64,000 bases of DNA from Catenaria anguillulae PL171 (taxonomy: Eukaryota > Blastocladiomycota > Blastocladiomycetes > Blastocladiales > Catenariaceae), in the NCBI GenBank assembly GCA_002102555.1, contig MCFL01000041.1, positions 124,001 through 188,000 of the forward strand, given 5' to 3'. The translations under genes were made by a program, and so were the position numbers. Below are positions 43,191 to 53,078 of this stretch, piece by piece. The notes below the pieces were generated by a model, which was not told the DNA's origin, did no database searches, and was given only the letters and a program-made list of their open reading frames with translations. Each line of letters begins with the position of its first letter. The first letter of the stretch is position 1.

Positions 43191-44520
43191 AATCAATACA
43201 GCAGCCCAATACGAGCCCTAAACAGCCGCCCATCCGCCGCCTACCATGACCGACGCCATGGATGTTGATGCCCAGGCATCGCCGATCATGGCGTGGGTGG
43301 GGCCAATGCCCCACTCTGTCCACCAAGAACCGGCCCTTGCACACCTCAAACGCACCTACAAGGTGTCCACCATTGTCAATGAACGCTCTGTCAACGGCAT
43401 ACGGTTTTACAAGGTCGCGTTCGCGACACAAGAGGATTTGGCTTCGGCCATTGAAAAATCGCCAACCTTTTTCCGTGGGCAATTCTTGCAGGTCTTCAAC
43501 GACTTGCACGCTTGGCTCAACGACAGGAGCGCCGCTGACAAGAACATCCAAGTGCTTTGTAACTACAAGTCCGTGCGCCACCTGCCCAACCTCCTCGCCA
43601 AGGGTCGTGTGATCTTTGTTGACAACTGCCGTGCCCGTACCTTTTTGCGAGTGCTCTGGCACTACGAGAAGCAACAAGATGCGGCGGACGCGGCCGCCCT
43701 TGCCAAGCTCGCTGTAAATGGTCATGATTTGCTCTTCTTTGCTGGTTCTGCCAGGCTCTGATACTCTTGTGGTGAGTCTGGCCATGTCAAGTCTTCTTGC
43801 CCAACCAAGCCGGTAGCCAGGACGCCTCCCCCTGGTCAAGTGCCCATCCTTGTCCCCTCCACAAGCGCCAGCGGCGCCAGTTATGCTGATGCCGCCAAGC
43901 AGGCTATCGAAAAGGTGGATCGAGTGGACAAGGACTTGCGTGCACAGGTTGCAGATCTTGCTGGCCAGGTTTCGGCCATGCAGGAGTTGCTCAACAAGTT
44001 CTGTGCCCAGCAAGACGTGCTCCTCTCGGCCATCAAGTTGGAGCAAGACAAGCTGCACAAGGATGTGGCCGAGCTCGAGGCCCACCGGGCCGAGACCTCG
44101 GCATGTTACAAGCGGGTCAACCGTGACCTCGCCATTGTTGAGGTGGATCTTGAGGTAGTGTTGGATGAGCTCTGGGAGTCGTCCAGCCGCTTTGAGAAAG
44201 CCTTGACGGCGGCAAGGAAGAAGAGTTGGGCCTATCAGGCATGGGAGTGGGGCTCCGTGGAATGAGTACCCCTATCCCTTCCCTGACCGGTCATTGTTGT
44301 TGTGTTTGTTGCTCCCCCCCCCCTCCCCCACTTTCCTTCCCCCCTCTCCCCCAGGTCTTCAATGACCCCTACTACCGTTCGCCTGCCACCCTTTTGCTTG
44401 CTTGCGCCACCACTTGTGGTGGATGTGTTTGGCCTCCTTCCTTCCTGCTGTCCCTCTCTTGGCCAGGACTTGTGTTGACTAAAGCCAAATACATGTAGTA
44501 GCGACTCAAAAAAAAAAAAA
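43148..44520 (+). mobile_element. ORF1-only LINE copy C with 16-bp target duplication
   Basis: GGATTTGCTGCAACAT occurs at 43132-43147 and 44521-44536, so the inserted unit is exactly 43148-44520. It starts (after ACAC) TGAGCAACCCATGAATA, has ORF1 from ATG 43246 (MTDAMDVDAQASPIMAWVGP), a CCHC knuckle YSCGESGHVKSSC, a coiled coil ending near 44265, a C-rich 3' UTR, the end ACATGTAGTAG and an A-run (44508-44520). A TGA interrupts ORF1 just before the knuckle (43759-43761). No trace of ORF2. It lies inside the Ty3-type integrase. Confidence 0.88.
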
Positions 44521-44536
44521 GGATTTGCTGCAACAT

Positions 44537-46177
44537 CCCAGACGCTCCCTCGGACCAGTCGAGTGGCTCGACAAACTCGGCGGCAAGTGAGTAATCCGCC
44601 TTGCTTCCACGTGCTTCTTGCGCATCCAACAAGGTGTCCATGGCTTTCGCCTCCCGACAAGTCTCCTCGGGCGACTTGTTGTCCCAAATGATCGACTCCA
44701 CCAGCAGGGCGGCCACTTGGTCGACTTGCATGTCAACAGGCTCCAAACCCTCTTGCTCCTCGTCGTCAATCTCCATGAAATCCTCGTTGACCTCCTCAGC
44801 AATGGCCGAAACAAACTCTTGAACCTGCTCGTCGAGCGATTGTGCCTGAGCCCCACCCCCTCCCGAGCTTGCGTCCACCCGAATCGGAGACGAGTGAATG
44901 TCGAAACGGGTCTTGAAGTCGCTGTACGCGGCCGCGCCGTCCGTGGGTACCGGATAAAGGCGTGACAAGCAATCGGGCAGGACATTGAGGATGCCGGGGA
45001 TGTGCACAACATCAAACGGCAACTCGAGCAACTTGTCGAGCCAGTTTTCGAGCATGGGCGTGAGCTTGGGCTGCGAAAAAATGTGTTCGAGCGCCTCGTG
45101 GTCTGTGAAAAGGGTGAACCGGCGACCCGAAACAAAGTAACGGAACATATCAAGCGCGAAAATGATGGCACGGAGCTCCTTGCGGGTGGCAGAGTAGTTG
45201 CGCTCCGACTTGGAGAGGGCCCTCGAGGCCATGGTGATGCATCTGGGTTCGTCACGCGATCCCTGGAACAGTACGGCGCCAACGCCCACATTGGAGGCGT
45301 CTGTGGCGACAAAGAATGGCTCGTCCCACTTGGGTGCATGCAGCACTGGCGCCGATGCAATCATGTGCTTGAGCGTGTTGAACGCATCCTCGCACTCGAC
45401 CGTCCAGTCGTCGTCTGTTATGACGGTCACGAATCGTAACGCGTCAAGTGGAGCGGCGACCGTGGCCATGTTGATCATAAAGAGCCGCAGGTAATTGACG
45501 GTTCCAAGGAGCGACTGCACCTGCTTGCCAGTCGTGGGGCGTTCCAAACCCTGGATGTCAATGATCTTGGCCGGCGCAGGGCGAATCGCGCCGTTGCCGA
45601 TGACATGGCCAAGGTAATGGATCTTGGGACGGTACCAGTGGCACTTGGACGGTTTGATGCGGAGGTTGAACTGGTTGAGGCGGTGCATGACTTCAATCAA
45701 ATGAATTGTGTGCTCCTCGACCGACATGCTGAAAATGACAAGATCGTCAATGTACACGCGAACGTAGGGCAAGTCGGCAAAGATGGACTGCGTGACCCGC
45801 TGGAATCGCGACGACAATGCCTTGAGGCCGAATGGCGCCCGCTTGAAGCGGTACTGCACACCTTGCCATTTGAAACAAAGGTACTTGCGCGAGCGGCGAG
45901 AAACGCGGAATTGGTGGAACGACGCATAAAGATCAATGGACGAAAACACCTTGGCGGCGCATGCCTCGTCGAGATGGTCAAAGATGAGCGGAAGAGCGTG
46001 CGAGTCGTCGGGAGTAATGTTGTTGATGACACGCGGGTCCAGGCAAACACGATAGCCAGTGTGGTTACCCCGCGCATCCTTCTTCTCCACCACCACCAAA
46101 TTCAAATTCCACGGCGACCCAAACTCGTTACGCTCAATCACATCCTCATCCACCCACGTACCCACCTGCCCTTCCAC
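44537..46177 (-). CDS. Ty3-type reverse transcriptase and RNase H
   Basis: Minus-strand ORF. RT blocks: VVVEKKDARGNHTGYRVCLD, FSSIDLYASFHQF, FKRAPFGLKALSSRFQR, the catalytic YIDD box (VRVYIDDLVIF), then the RNase H / connection region FFVATDASNVGVGAVLFQGS, RNYSATRKELRAIIFAL and the tail PDCLSRLYP. Order RT then RNase H, with integrase following, is that of Ty3. Confidence 0.85.
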
Positions 46178-49100
46178 GACAACCTACTTTTCGTGCGTGA
46201 ATTGGCGCTCCCGCTCATGCACAGGGCGTTCTTTGCCTGGCAGAATGTTGACATCGACCGTGGACAGCGGGTGGGTGCACGCATTGCCCTTTGGAATGGA
46301 CGCGTTTCATCGATCAGGCGCTGGACGTCGTCCGGGAGCGCTGCGATGAGCGATGGTTGATCCTCAGGGAAGAGTGCAGGTCGCTCGTCAATCTCAGGAT
46401 CGAGACGCGGCTGCCTGCCCTGCTTGGGATCCAAGTTTTCAACGCTGATACCGAGCGTGTGGAGCGTGGTGTTGCCAATGAGAGGCGGAATGTTGATATC
46501 CAAATCGTAAATGCCAAAGCGACAAACGACGGATCGACCGTTGAAGCGAAGGAGCGTATCGACAATGCCGAGGCATGGCGACAGGCCGCCGATCCCACGG
46601 ATGGCCATGGGCTCGGGCGGCGGTCGAACGTGGTCGCGGAAATGGTTGGCATATTGCTTTGGGAGTACATTGCGGTCACTGCCCGTGTCCAAGCGACACG
46701 TGAGTGTGGTCGGGGTGAGTGCCTTGAATTGTAAACGGCCGGTCGACGCATGGAGCTGATCATGCAGCTCAGAGTCAGGTGGACAGTTGAGGCGCGGGCC
46801 CGAACGGCGGACTGCAATCAATGGCGACAGCTCGGCATTCACCTCAATTCGCTTTGGTGAAGCAGAACGAGTATCATGTGCAACAATTGGTGTATTATCT
46901 TGCAACAACACGTTCACAGGCGGATCAGCAGCCGAGGGCTTGCGCTGGTCAGCCGGCGGATTGCCCGATACCACTGCACAAATGTCCTGCGACTCAACCA
47001 ATTGGTCCTTGAGCTCGTCGTGGTTTGCTGGCAGCTTGCCCGATACCACTTGACAAAAACTCTGTGCGTTGCAAGAATGCCAACGGGGCTCGTCAGCTTT
47101 TGTCTGGACAACAATTTCAGGTGCAATGGTGTTGCACGTACATTCTTCAATCGCATCATGCATGGTCTCGTCGGCGGTGGCAACCGAATTGGACGTGCCA
47201 GCCAAGACTCGGTCGAATTCCGTTCCACGCTGCTCCTCACCGCCATTCAAGGATGACGGATCAGGCAAGGGTGAGGTTTGACCAGCCCTGACCGGGTTCC
47301 TGTTGCCAACAGCCTCCTCCAAAGCACTCTGCACCGGCACCTCGTCTCCCCCCTCACAGACCCAAACAATGCGGCGGCCAACAGAGACTGCGTTCCTCTT
47401 GATCCTGGCCAATACCTCGGCATCCAAATGATCCGAGAAACCTCGCGCAAATGAGGGGGACAAGTGTGCCCACGAGCAAAGGAACGCACCGGCCACCGTG
47501 GCCATTCGTACACCCTCAAAATCCTGATCGCTTGCCACGGCGTCCATGAATGCCTTGATACGGCGCATGTACTCGAGCGGCTCGGACAGCTCGGCCTTCT
47601 CAAACTTGGCCATGAGGCCATCAAGGAATGCGGCGCCGGTGCCCTCGTCGATGATCTTGGCCAATGAGCCAAAGTCGTGCTCGTTTTCGGGCAAGGCCAA
47701 ACGAGCGTCGCCAAACACTCGGCCGAACTTGTTGTAGGCCGTGATCTTGTTGCACTTGACAGTCGGATGGTTGGGAATTTCCGACACGTCTAGATCCGAG
47801 GCCATGGAGCAGGCCGCACAATCATGCTCGATGAAACGAATGCGCATTTGCTGGGCTTCGGCCTTGGTTGGTGAGCGTGGCGTTGCTGCACCACGGCCCT
47901 GCCTGCGCTTCTTGCTGGGCGGCGCGGAGAATTGCTCGTCAGCGGCATCCTCGCTCACGCGCTTGTTGCCAGCATTGGCCGACGCATTGTTGGCGGTGGA
48001 TCCGGCATTGCCAGCCTCAAGCACCAACACGTCGGCGGGGCGAGCTGAGTTTGCTGCTGCGCCTTGCTGCTGATGGCCATGATCGGCCGCGCTACTTGTG
48101 TGCCCGTTCTGCGCAGTGTACTTGTTGGTGTAGCCGCCACGGTAACCACCGCGATGCCCACCACGGTATCCGCCACCACGGGATGATGAGCCTGAATGGT
48201 TTTGCGAGCCGTCCTTGGCGCTCTGCGTCTGCGCACCATCCTTGTTGTCGGTCGGCGACTTGCTCGAGCTCGTGGTGCTCGACTTGGCATTGTTTTGCAC
48301 TTTGGGGTAGAACCCGATTGGTGTGCCGATGAGGTGGCGGAACATGGAAGGTTCGATGCGCGGGAATACGCGGTTGTTGAGTTCGCGGAGCACAGTGCGG
48401 ATGTCCGTCGAGGTGTTGTCGGCCGCCTCAAACCACGTGGTCTTGACCTCGGTCGGCCAGATCGAGGCAATGACGCCAATGACGATATTTTTGACAATGG
48501 GCGAGCGCCAAAGGGGGTTGTCCTCGGGATGCGTGCCTCGGGGCAAGTACACGAGCAACGCCAGTGAAACAGCGATGATGTAGTCAGCGACTGTTTTGCC
48601 CTCCACCGGCAACACATCCTGGAACGCCATCCGTTGCGCATGGCGCTTGGGCCAGTCGAGAGTGTCCAACAGGCGGCGGAACAGCTCGCCCTCATCCAAA
48701 TCGTTTGGGAAACGTGAAATGTCGGCGCGGGCGCGCTCGGAGAAGTATCGAATGCTGCGCTTGAGGTTGGCCACCATCGTGTCTTGGTGGTTACCTGCCC
48801 GCAAACGCAATTGCGCCACCAACTCGGCGACCGTCTCGGCTCGCTCAAAGGTCATGCGAGCGAGCGCCGAGGGAATCGATTGACCAGCTGGGATGTACAC
48901 CAGCGGGTTGTTGGTTGCTTCTTTGTCAGCATCCTTGTTGGGCGGCGCAGCGAATGGGTCGCGGGCTTTGCCTTTGGCGGCGAGCTGCTCAAGGATCGGA
49001 GCAAGCTTGTCGAGGTACTTCTGGTAGCGCGAGACGCCTCGCTCCAAGGGTTTGATGCGCGCATCCACATCGATCGTGGGGTCCGCCTCGTAGTCACGCT

Positions 49101-49332
49101 CAAGTTGGTCTTGCTGCTCCTCTAGTTGCTGTTGCTGCCTGGCATAGTACTGCTTGGCCCGCAGCAGGACCGTTGAGTTGGGCGTCACCAGTTCGGTGTT
49201 GGTGAGCTTGATGGCTTGGCGCTCGAAGAAGCGCTCGCTGGCAGCGTCGCCCGCCGATTGAAGCCATTCGAGGATGGCGTGGGGCTCAAGGGCACCGATA
49301 TTGTCGATTTGCTGATCCGTCAGGTCGGCCAT
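46138..49332 (-). CDS. Ty3-type Gag, inter-Gag/PR domain and protease
   Basis: One long frame from MADLTDQQIDNIGALEPHAI. Residues ~1-370 resemble a Ty3 Gag capsid region (QQQLEEQQDQLERDYEAD coiled part). Instead of a CCHC knuckle there is an RGG-type basic stretch (RGGGYRGGHRGGYRGGYTN). Next come a basic signal (SKKRRQGRG) and a ~190-residue domain (IRFIEHDCAACS ... VPVQSALEEAVGN) shared with the stand-alone ORF at 26712-27587. Then, after a linker, the aspartic protease site LDTGSDRNVLPK. The shared domain has no function I can name. Confidence 0.8.
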   Translation of the reverse strand: MADLTDQQIDNIGALEPHAILEWLQSAGDAASERFFERQAIKLTNTELVTPNSTVLLRAKQYYARQQQQLEEQQDQLERDYEADPTIDVDARIKPLERGVSRYQKYLDKLAPILEQLAAKGKARDPFAAPPNKDADKEATNNPLVYIPAGQSIPSALARMTFERAETVAELVAQLRLRAGNHQDTMVANLKRSIRYFSERARADISRFPNDLDEGELFRRLLDTLDWPKRHAQRMAFQDVLPVEGKTVADYIIAVSLALLVYLPRGTHPEDNPLWRSPIVKNIVIGVIASIWPTEVKTTWFEAADNTSTDIRTVLRELNNRVFPRIEPSMFRHLIGTPIGFYPKVQNNAKSSTTSSSKSPTDNKDGAQTQSAKDGSQNHSGSSSRGGGYRGGHRGGYRGGYTNKYTAQNGHTSSAADHGHQQQGAAANSARPADVLVLEAGNAGSTANNASANAGNKRVSEDAADEQFSAPPSKKRRQGRGAATPRSPTKAEAQQMRIRFIEHDCAACSMASDLDVSEIPNHPTVKCNKITAYNKFGRVFGDARLALPENEHDFGSLAKIIDEGTGAAFLDGLMAKFEKAELSEPLEYMRRIKAFMDAVASDQDFEGVRMATVAGAFLCSWAHLSPSFARGFSDHLDAEVLARIKRNAVSVGRRIVWVCEGGDEVPVQSALEEAVGNRNPVRAGQTSPLPDPSSLNGGEEQRGTEFDRVLAGTSNSVATADETMHDAIEECTCNTIAPEIVVQTKADEPRWHSCNAQSFCQVVSGKLPANHDELKDQLVESQDICAVVSGNPPADQRKPSAADPPVNVLLQDNTPIVAHDTRSASPKRIEVNAELSPLIAVRRSGPRLNCPPDSELHDQLHASTGRLQFKALTPTTLTCRLDTGSDRNVLPKQYANHFRDHVRPPPEPMAIRGIGGLSPCLGIVDTLLRFNGRSVVCRFGIYDLDINIPPLIGNTTLHTLGISVENLDPKQGRQPRLDPEIDERPALFPEDQPSLIAALPDDVQRLIDETRPFQRAMRAPTRCPRSMSTFCQAKNALCMSGSANSRTKSRLSWKGRWVRGWMRM

Positions 49333-49410
49333 TGTTGTTTGAAAGTGCAACGTTGAGCGAGACGAAAGTATGGTTGGATTTGTGGCCGATGGAATGAGTC
49401 GGCAATGAGT

Positions 49411-49470
49411 GGAGCTAAGCGACGATGGATGGGGCTAAGCGACGATGGATGGGGCTAAGCGACGACGGCC
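49411..49470. repeat. 20-bp tandem repeat x3 in Ty3 leader
   Basis: Three adjacent copies of GGGGCTAAGCGACGATGGAT with slight drift, between the 5' LTR and Gag start of the Ty3-type element. Confidence 0.85.
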
Positions 49471-49519
49471 AGGTTGTTGTGTGCTGGGATATTCTGTTGG
49501 CAGAACTTGATGAAAAAAA

Positions 49520-49728
49520 TGTTGGCGTGCTTGCATAGGTAAGACTAGAAGGTCATCAAGCACGGGTAGTATATACTAAACGACCCAGAATTATCTGAAG
49601 AGCTAACCATGGGTTGGTGCCCAACTGCTGGGTCGTGGATCACAACACAAACACACAACAACTCGATAACTCATCACATGCACACACGTGAACGACATAC
49701 ACATACACTCTCCTACACAACCCCAACA
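49520..49728 (-). repeat. Ty3-type LTR, intact copy (5' LTR in element orientation)
   Basis: 209 bp, TGTTGGCGTGC to ACCCCAACA. An imperfect partner exists as the two pieces at 37735-37875 and 41542-41602; several base differences separate them, so this element is older than the two copia elements. Confidence 0.85.
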
Positions 49729-49737
49729 GGCAAGGGC

Positions 49738-51455
49738 TCAACGCCTACCATTGGACCCATGGGTTCGCGCACGATACCCGTCACGGTCATGGTCACGCCC
49801 AGAATCACGCCCAGAGTCACGCCTGGAGTCACACCCACTAAGGGGATCTGTTGCGACGGGCGCCGCGGCGCCGATCATCGTGGGCACACACCGCACCACG
49901 GCCACGATCGCCACGAGGGGAAAAGGCACGCCTGTTGTGGCCACGCGCACGCCCGGACCCGCGGAACCGCCACGCCAAGAAGAGGAACCTGACCCAGCCA
50001 GCGCGTCACTCAGACTGCCGACTGTGGCCATGAACTGCTCGGCGGGCGAAAGGACGCCATGCAGCCACTCCGAGTCGAGCAACACGAGGTGGCTGTCGGC
50101 ATGCCCGCAAAGCACATCCCGCACAAGCTCGGGCTTGAGGCCCACCAGCTCCGCAAAACGGGAACAACGCTCGCGACCACGTAGCACCCTTGGGCACCGA
50201 CAAAAACGGGTCGTCGTTGTCACCGTAGACGGAGCCATGCTCCGAGTACCCGTCGTCAGCGTCGTCCGAGTAATGCCCGCCGTCAAGGGGCGTCATGGTG
50301 CTGGGCATACCCCCAAAGGGAAAAACCAGTGCCCTCGGTAGCAGGGGCCGGGGCTGAGGTGTGCGCGGGCGCCTCAGAGGGGGCAGTAGAGCCCGAGGCA
50401 GGCAACCTGAGGGAGAAAAAAAAACAGTTGCAACCAGGCGATGGTGAGAGAAGAATACCCAAGACAGAGGGGAAAAGGCGGCCCGCGCGAGAATGCGAAA
50501 CAGGGCAGGATGAGGGCAGGGACGAAACCCAGACGCCACACAGCACAGACCGGGACAAAACCCAGACGTCATGGAAAAGACCGGTTGGGACGAAACCCAA
50601 GCACCCATGCCCATCAGTCGGGATGAAGCCCAGACACTGGAAAGCAGAAATCCGCGGGGCGGCCAGGAATGGCGAGGGAACCGTGTACAAGATGGCCGGC
50701 GAATCACCGTCGTCGTCACGGAAAAAACTGGTCGGGACGAAACCCAAGCACCCATGCCCATCAGTCGGGATGAAACCCAGACACTGGAAAGCAGAAATCC
50801 GCGGGGCGGCCAGGAAAAGGCGAGGGAACCGCGACAAGATGGCTGGCGAATCACCGTCGTCGGCGGCCAGGGCGTCGTCGCCGGGGAAAAGGAGTGAAAC
50901 GCCGATGCTGTTGTTGTTGGTCCCCGAGGAAGCGGAAGCAGCCCGGCCGATGGGACCAGACTCCTTGCCAGGGGCCGGATCGTCCAGCACGAGTGGCGTC
51001 TGCCGGAAGGTGACCGTGATTGACGAGCGGGACCGGCGTGGCGCAGGCGTGGCGACGGTGACACCAGTGGCGTCGGCGTCGCCCGGGCCGTGCGAGCTCT
51101 TTCGAGACACACGGCCCGCCCGCCTGGCCGTGCGGCCCGGAAGGTCTCGCAGAGATTGCCGAGCCATGGCCGGAAAGAAATCTTGAAAAAGGACTTGGAC
51201 TTGAAAAACCCGATCAGAGAACTTGAAACTTGCGGAACTAACGTTAACAATTCGACAACACCATAGCGTCCAAGCGACATGCAGGGGTGAAGCCGGTCGA
51301 AAGCGAAGGAGAGCAAGGTTCAACATGTCGGGAGCAGCGAGGCCATTGATCGCTGATGCATCATCATCACGCCAAGCCATGTGATGCGCAACGCTCACAT
51401 CCATGCCCTTGCAGCTGCTTTCAGCTTTTCTGGTGAAGTTTTCGGTTGAAAGCAC
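49738..51455 (-). CDS. Unrecognised minus-strand gene, RD/RG-rich C-terminus
   Basis: Overlapping open frames suggest a spliced gene. An N-terminal part near 51166-50870 reads MARQSLRDLPGRTARRAGRV, then a Ser/Pro/Asp-rich segment. A later part near 50330-50190 reads MTPLDGGHYSDDADDGYSEH, then GSVYGDNDDPFLSV, and next CSRFAELVGLKPELVRDVLC, HLVLLDSEWLHGVLSPAEQF, ending in a charged tail DSRRDSGRDSGRDHDRD. The FAELVGLKPEL block looks structured but I do not recognise it. A 147-bp in-frame duplication lies in the middle. The right Ty3 LTR lies directly next to its 3' end. It could be a host gene or the Gag of an unknown element; exon borders are not fixed. Confidence 0.4.
50580..50875. repeat. 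147-bp tandem duplication
   Basis: Two copies in direct repeat, starting near 50581 and 50728 (GGGACGAAACCCAAGCACCC in each), about 90 % alike. The period, 147, is a multiple of three, so an open frame can run through both copies. Confidence 0.85.
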
Positions 51456-52101
51456 AATATACTGAGCTTTACCAATCTACATGCTGTAGATTGACTGCAA
51501 GGCATTGCAGTATATGTGTAATTGTCCTGAGGGGAAAATGTTTAAAAAAACATGTTCCCAGGGCTCTCAACTCCCTGGTTCAGATTCAGCCATGCTCAGC
51601 AACGCTTCACTACCTGTGTTGGGGTACAGTCAGGTACACATTCTACAATTGTCCCTTAGCCCTCTCCAACTGCTTTCTCTGCGCTTTTGACATAACTTTC
51701 CCCTGTCCCTCTCTGCATGCTGCTGACTTGACCCTGTTCTTTTTTTTTTGGATTCTTGATTTTCTTTGCATGTTGTTGATGCTGTGCATCCATGATGTGG
51801 TTGAGTGTTGACTTTTGGATTTGTTATTCCTCTTCTGTTTACATCCTCATTTCCGCTCTCCTTCTTAAACTCTCTTTTGACCCCATGGCCAAGTGCTCCT
51901 ACCACCAATTGCTTGCCATTTTCTCTCCTTGCTTTTGTTGTTCATTGAGTGTCTTGGACCTTAGACCTTCCTGCTCTTGTACCTTCTTTCAGAGCGACTG
52001 TGTTTGTTTTTCAGCTTCAATACATGTGGTAGAGACCCCCCCAAAAAAAAGGTCGACATCCAAGCTCCAAAGTAGCATTATGTGTCCTTGTGAGTTGTCA
52101 T

Positions 52102-52408
52102 TGTTGCGCAATATATAATGATCAACCCTGATCACAATGCTCCTTCTTGAGCAGTCGACTGCTCGATCATGGAGACATGGGAACGGGGAGGAATACAGAC
52201 GACAGACAAGCCCACGATAGACCAACAGACTCACAGCATTAAGGTCGCCCCCCCCCCACATGTACCACTCCGGGGGAGCCCCCCGGGCTCTCCACGACGA
52301 CCCCCCTTTCCCATCATCCGACTCCCCAAGACACTAACTTTGTAGGTGATCCGAGGCGATCCTCGGATCTCCCCACTGCTATTATTATAGTAACCATGGT
52401 ATTCAACA
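52102..52408 (+). repeat. Copia 2 5' LTR
   Basis: 307 bp, TGTTGCGCAATATATAATG to GGTATTCAACA; contains a C-run near 52247 and a GC-rich CGGGGGAGCCCCCCGGG palindrome near 52270. Confidence 0.93.
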
Positions 52409-52426
52409 GATTAAGAGTCTCATGCT
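52409..52426 (+). other. Copia 2 primer-binding site, internal tRNA-Lys(CUU) type
   Basis: GATTAAGAGTCTCATGCT directly follows the LTR. It is complementary over all 18 bases to AGCAUGAGACUCUUAAUC, the D-stem/anticodon segment of animal-type tRNA-Lys(CUU) ending at nucleotide 40. It does not match a tRNA 3' end. A cleaved tRNA 5' half as primer is known for Drosophila copia. Confidence 0.75.
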
Positions 52427-52486
52427 TGGTGGCCAACCCTGCCTACAAGTGGATCCTTGGTTACCATATGAACTGCAGCCCCTCCC

Positions 52487-52710
52487 TGTCCATAAATGCC
52501 CATTGGCTGCCGCAAGTGCTGGACTCGCGCTATCATTCTTCCTGTCCGTAAATGCCCATTGGCTGCCGCAAGTGCTGGACCCACACTCCCATTCTTCCTG
52601 TCCATAAATGCCCATTGGCTGCCGCAAGTGCTGGACTCGCGCTCTCATTCCTCCTGTCCATAAATGCCCATTGGCTGCCGCAAGTGCTGGACCCACACTT
52701 CCACTGTCAC
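52487..52710. repeat. 56-bp tandem repeat x4 in copia 2 leader
   Basis: Copies start at 52487, 52543, 52599 and 52655, each TGTCCRTAAATGCCC followed by ATTGGCTGCCGCAAGTGCTG. Copies 1 and 3, and 2 and 4, share variants (ACTCGCGCT versus ACCCACACT), so the array grew by doubling a two-unit block. No spacers, so not a CRISPR. Confidence 0.9.
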
Positions 52711-53078
52711 AAGTGCCCATCACGCTGCTTACCCTACATGCACACACTGACAAATACATGGAGAAGTGACCCACTCAGCCCTTGCCGGAAGAGTCAATGA
52801 TCATCAGCGATCACACCACGTGATGGCACGACGTCAAGGCCACTGACTTGCCCATGGCAACGCGTGAAAATGCAAACATTGCAGTTCTTTTCAAGTGGGG
52901 CGACACACGTGGGCATGCACAGGGTGTGGATGGAACCTGGCATGTGTAACCACCCCCGCTTGCAACGCAATCCATGCACGCTTCCACCTGCATCTATACC
53001 TGCACATACGCTTGATCTGCTCAACCGTACACTTGCCCGTCCGTGACAACGCACACCCAACCCCACACCCAACTCGTC

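Larger units (their letters stand above)
37735..49728 (-). mobile_element. Ty3-type chromodomain retrotransposon, broken, with insertions
   Basis: Minus-strand chromovirus. The intact 209-bp LTR is at 49520-49728 (TGTTGG...CCAACA). The other LTR is split: 37735-37875 and 41542-41602, separated by LINE material. Coding parts run leftwards: Gag to protease (49332-46138), RT-RNase H (46177-44550), integrase with chromodomain (43190-41654). The integrase region carries a LINE insertion at 43148-44520. It is clearly broken, by two insertion events plus several smaller breaks. Flanks AGCAA and GGCAA are only an imperfect duplication, and the right flank does not resume LINE A, so rearrangement is likely. 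Confidence 0.85.

Noticed and set aside
50006-51455. Long low-complexity ORFs on both strands as several genes
   Set aside because: They overlap in GC-rich repetitive DNA; at most one spliced minus-strand gene is supportable.
52487-52710. CRISPR-like array
   Set aside because: Units are contiguous without unique spacers, inside a retroelement leader of a eukaryote.
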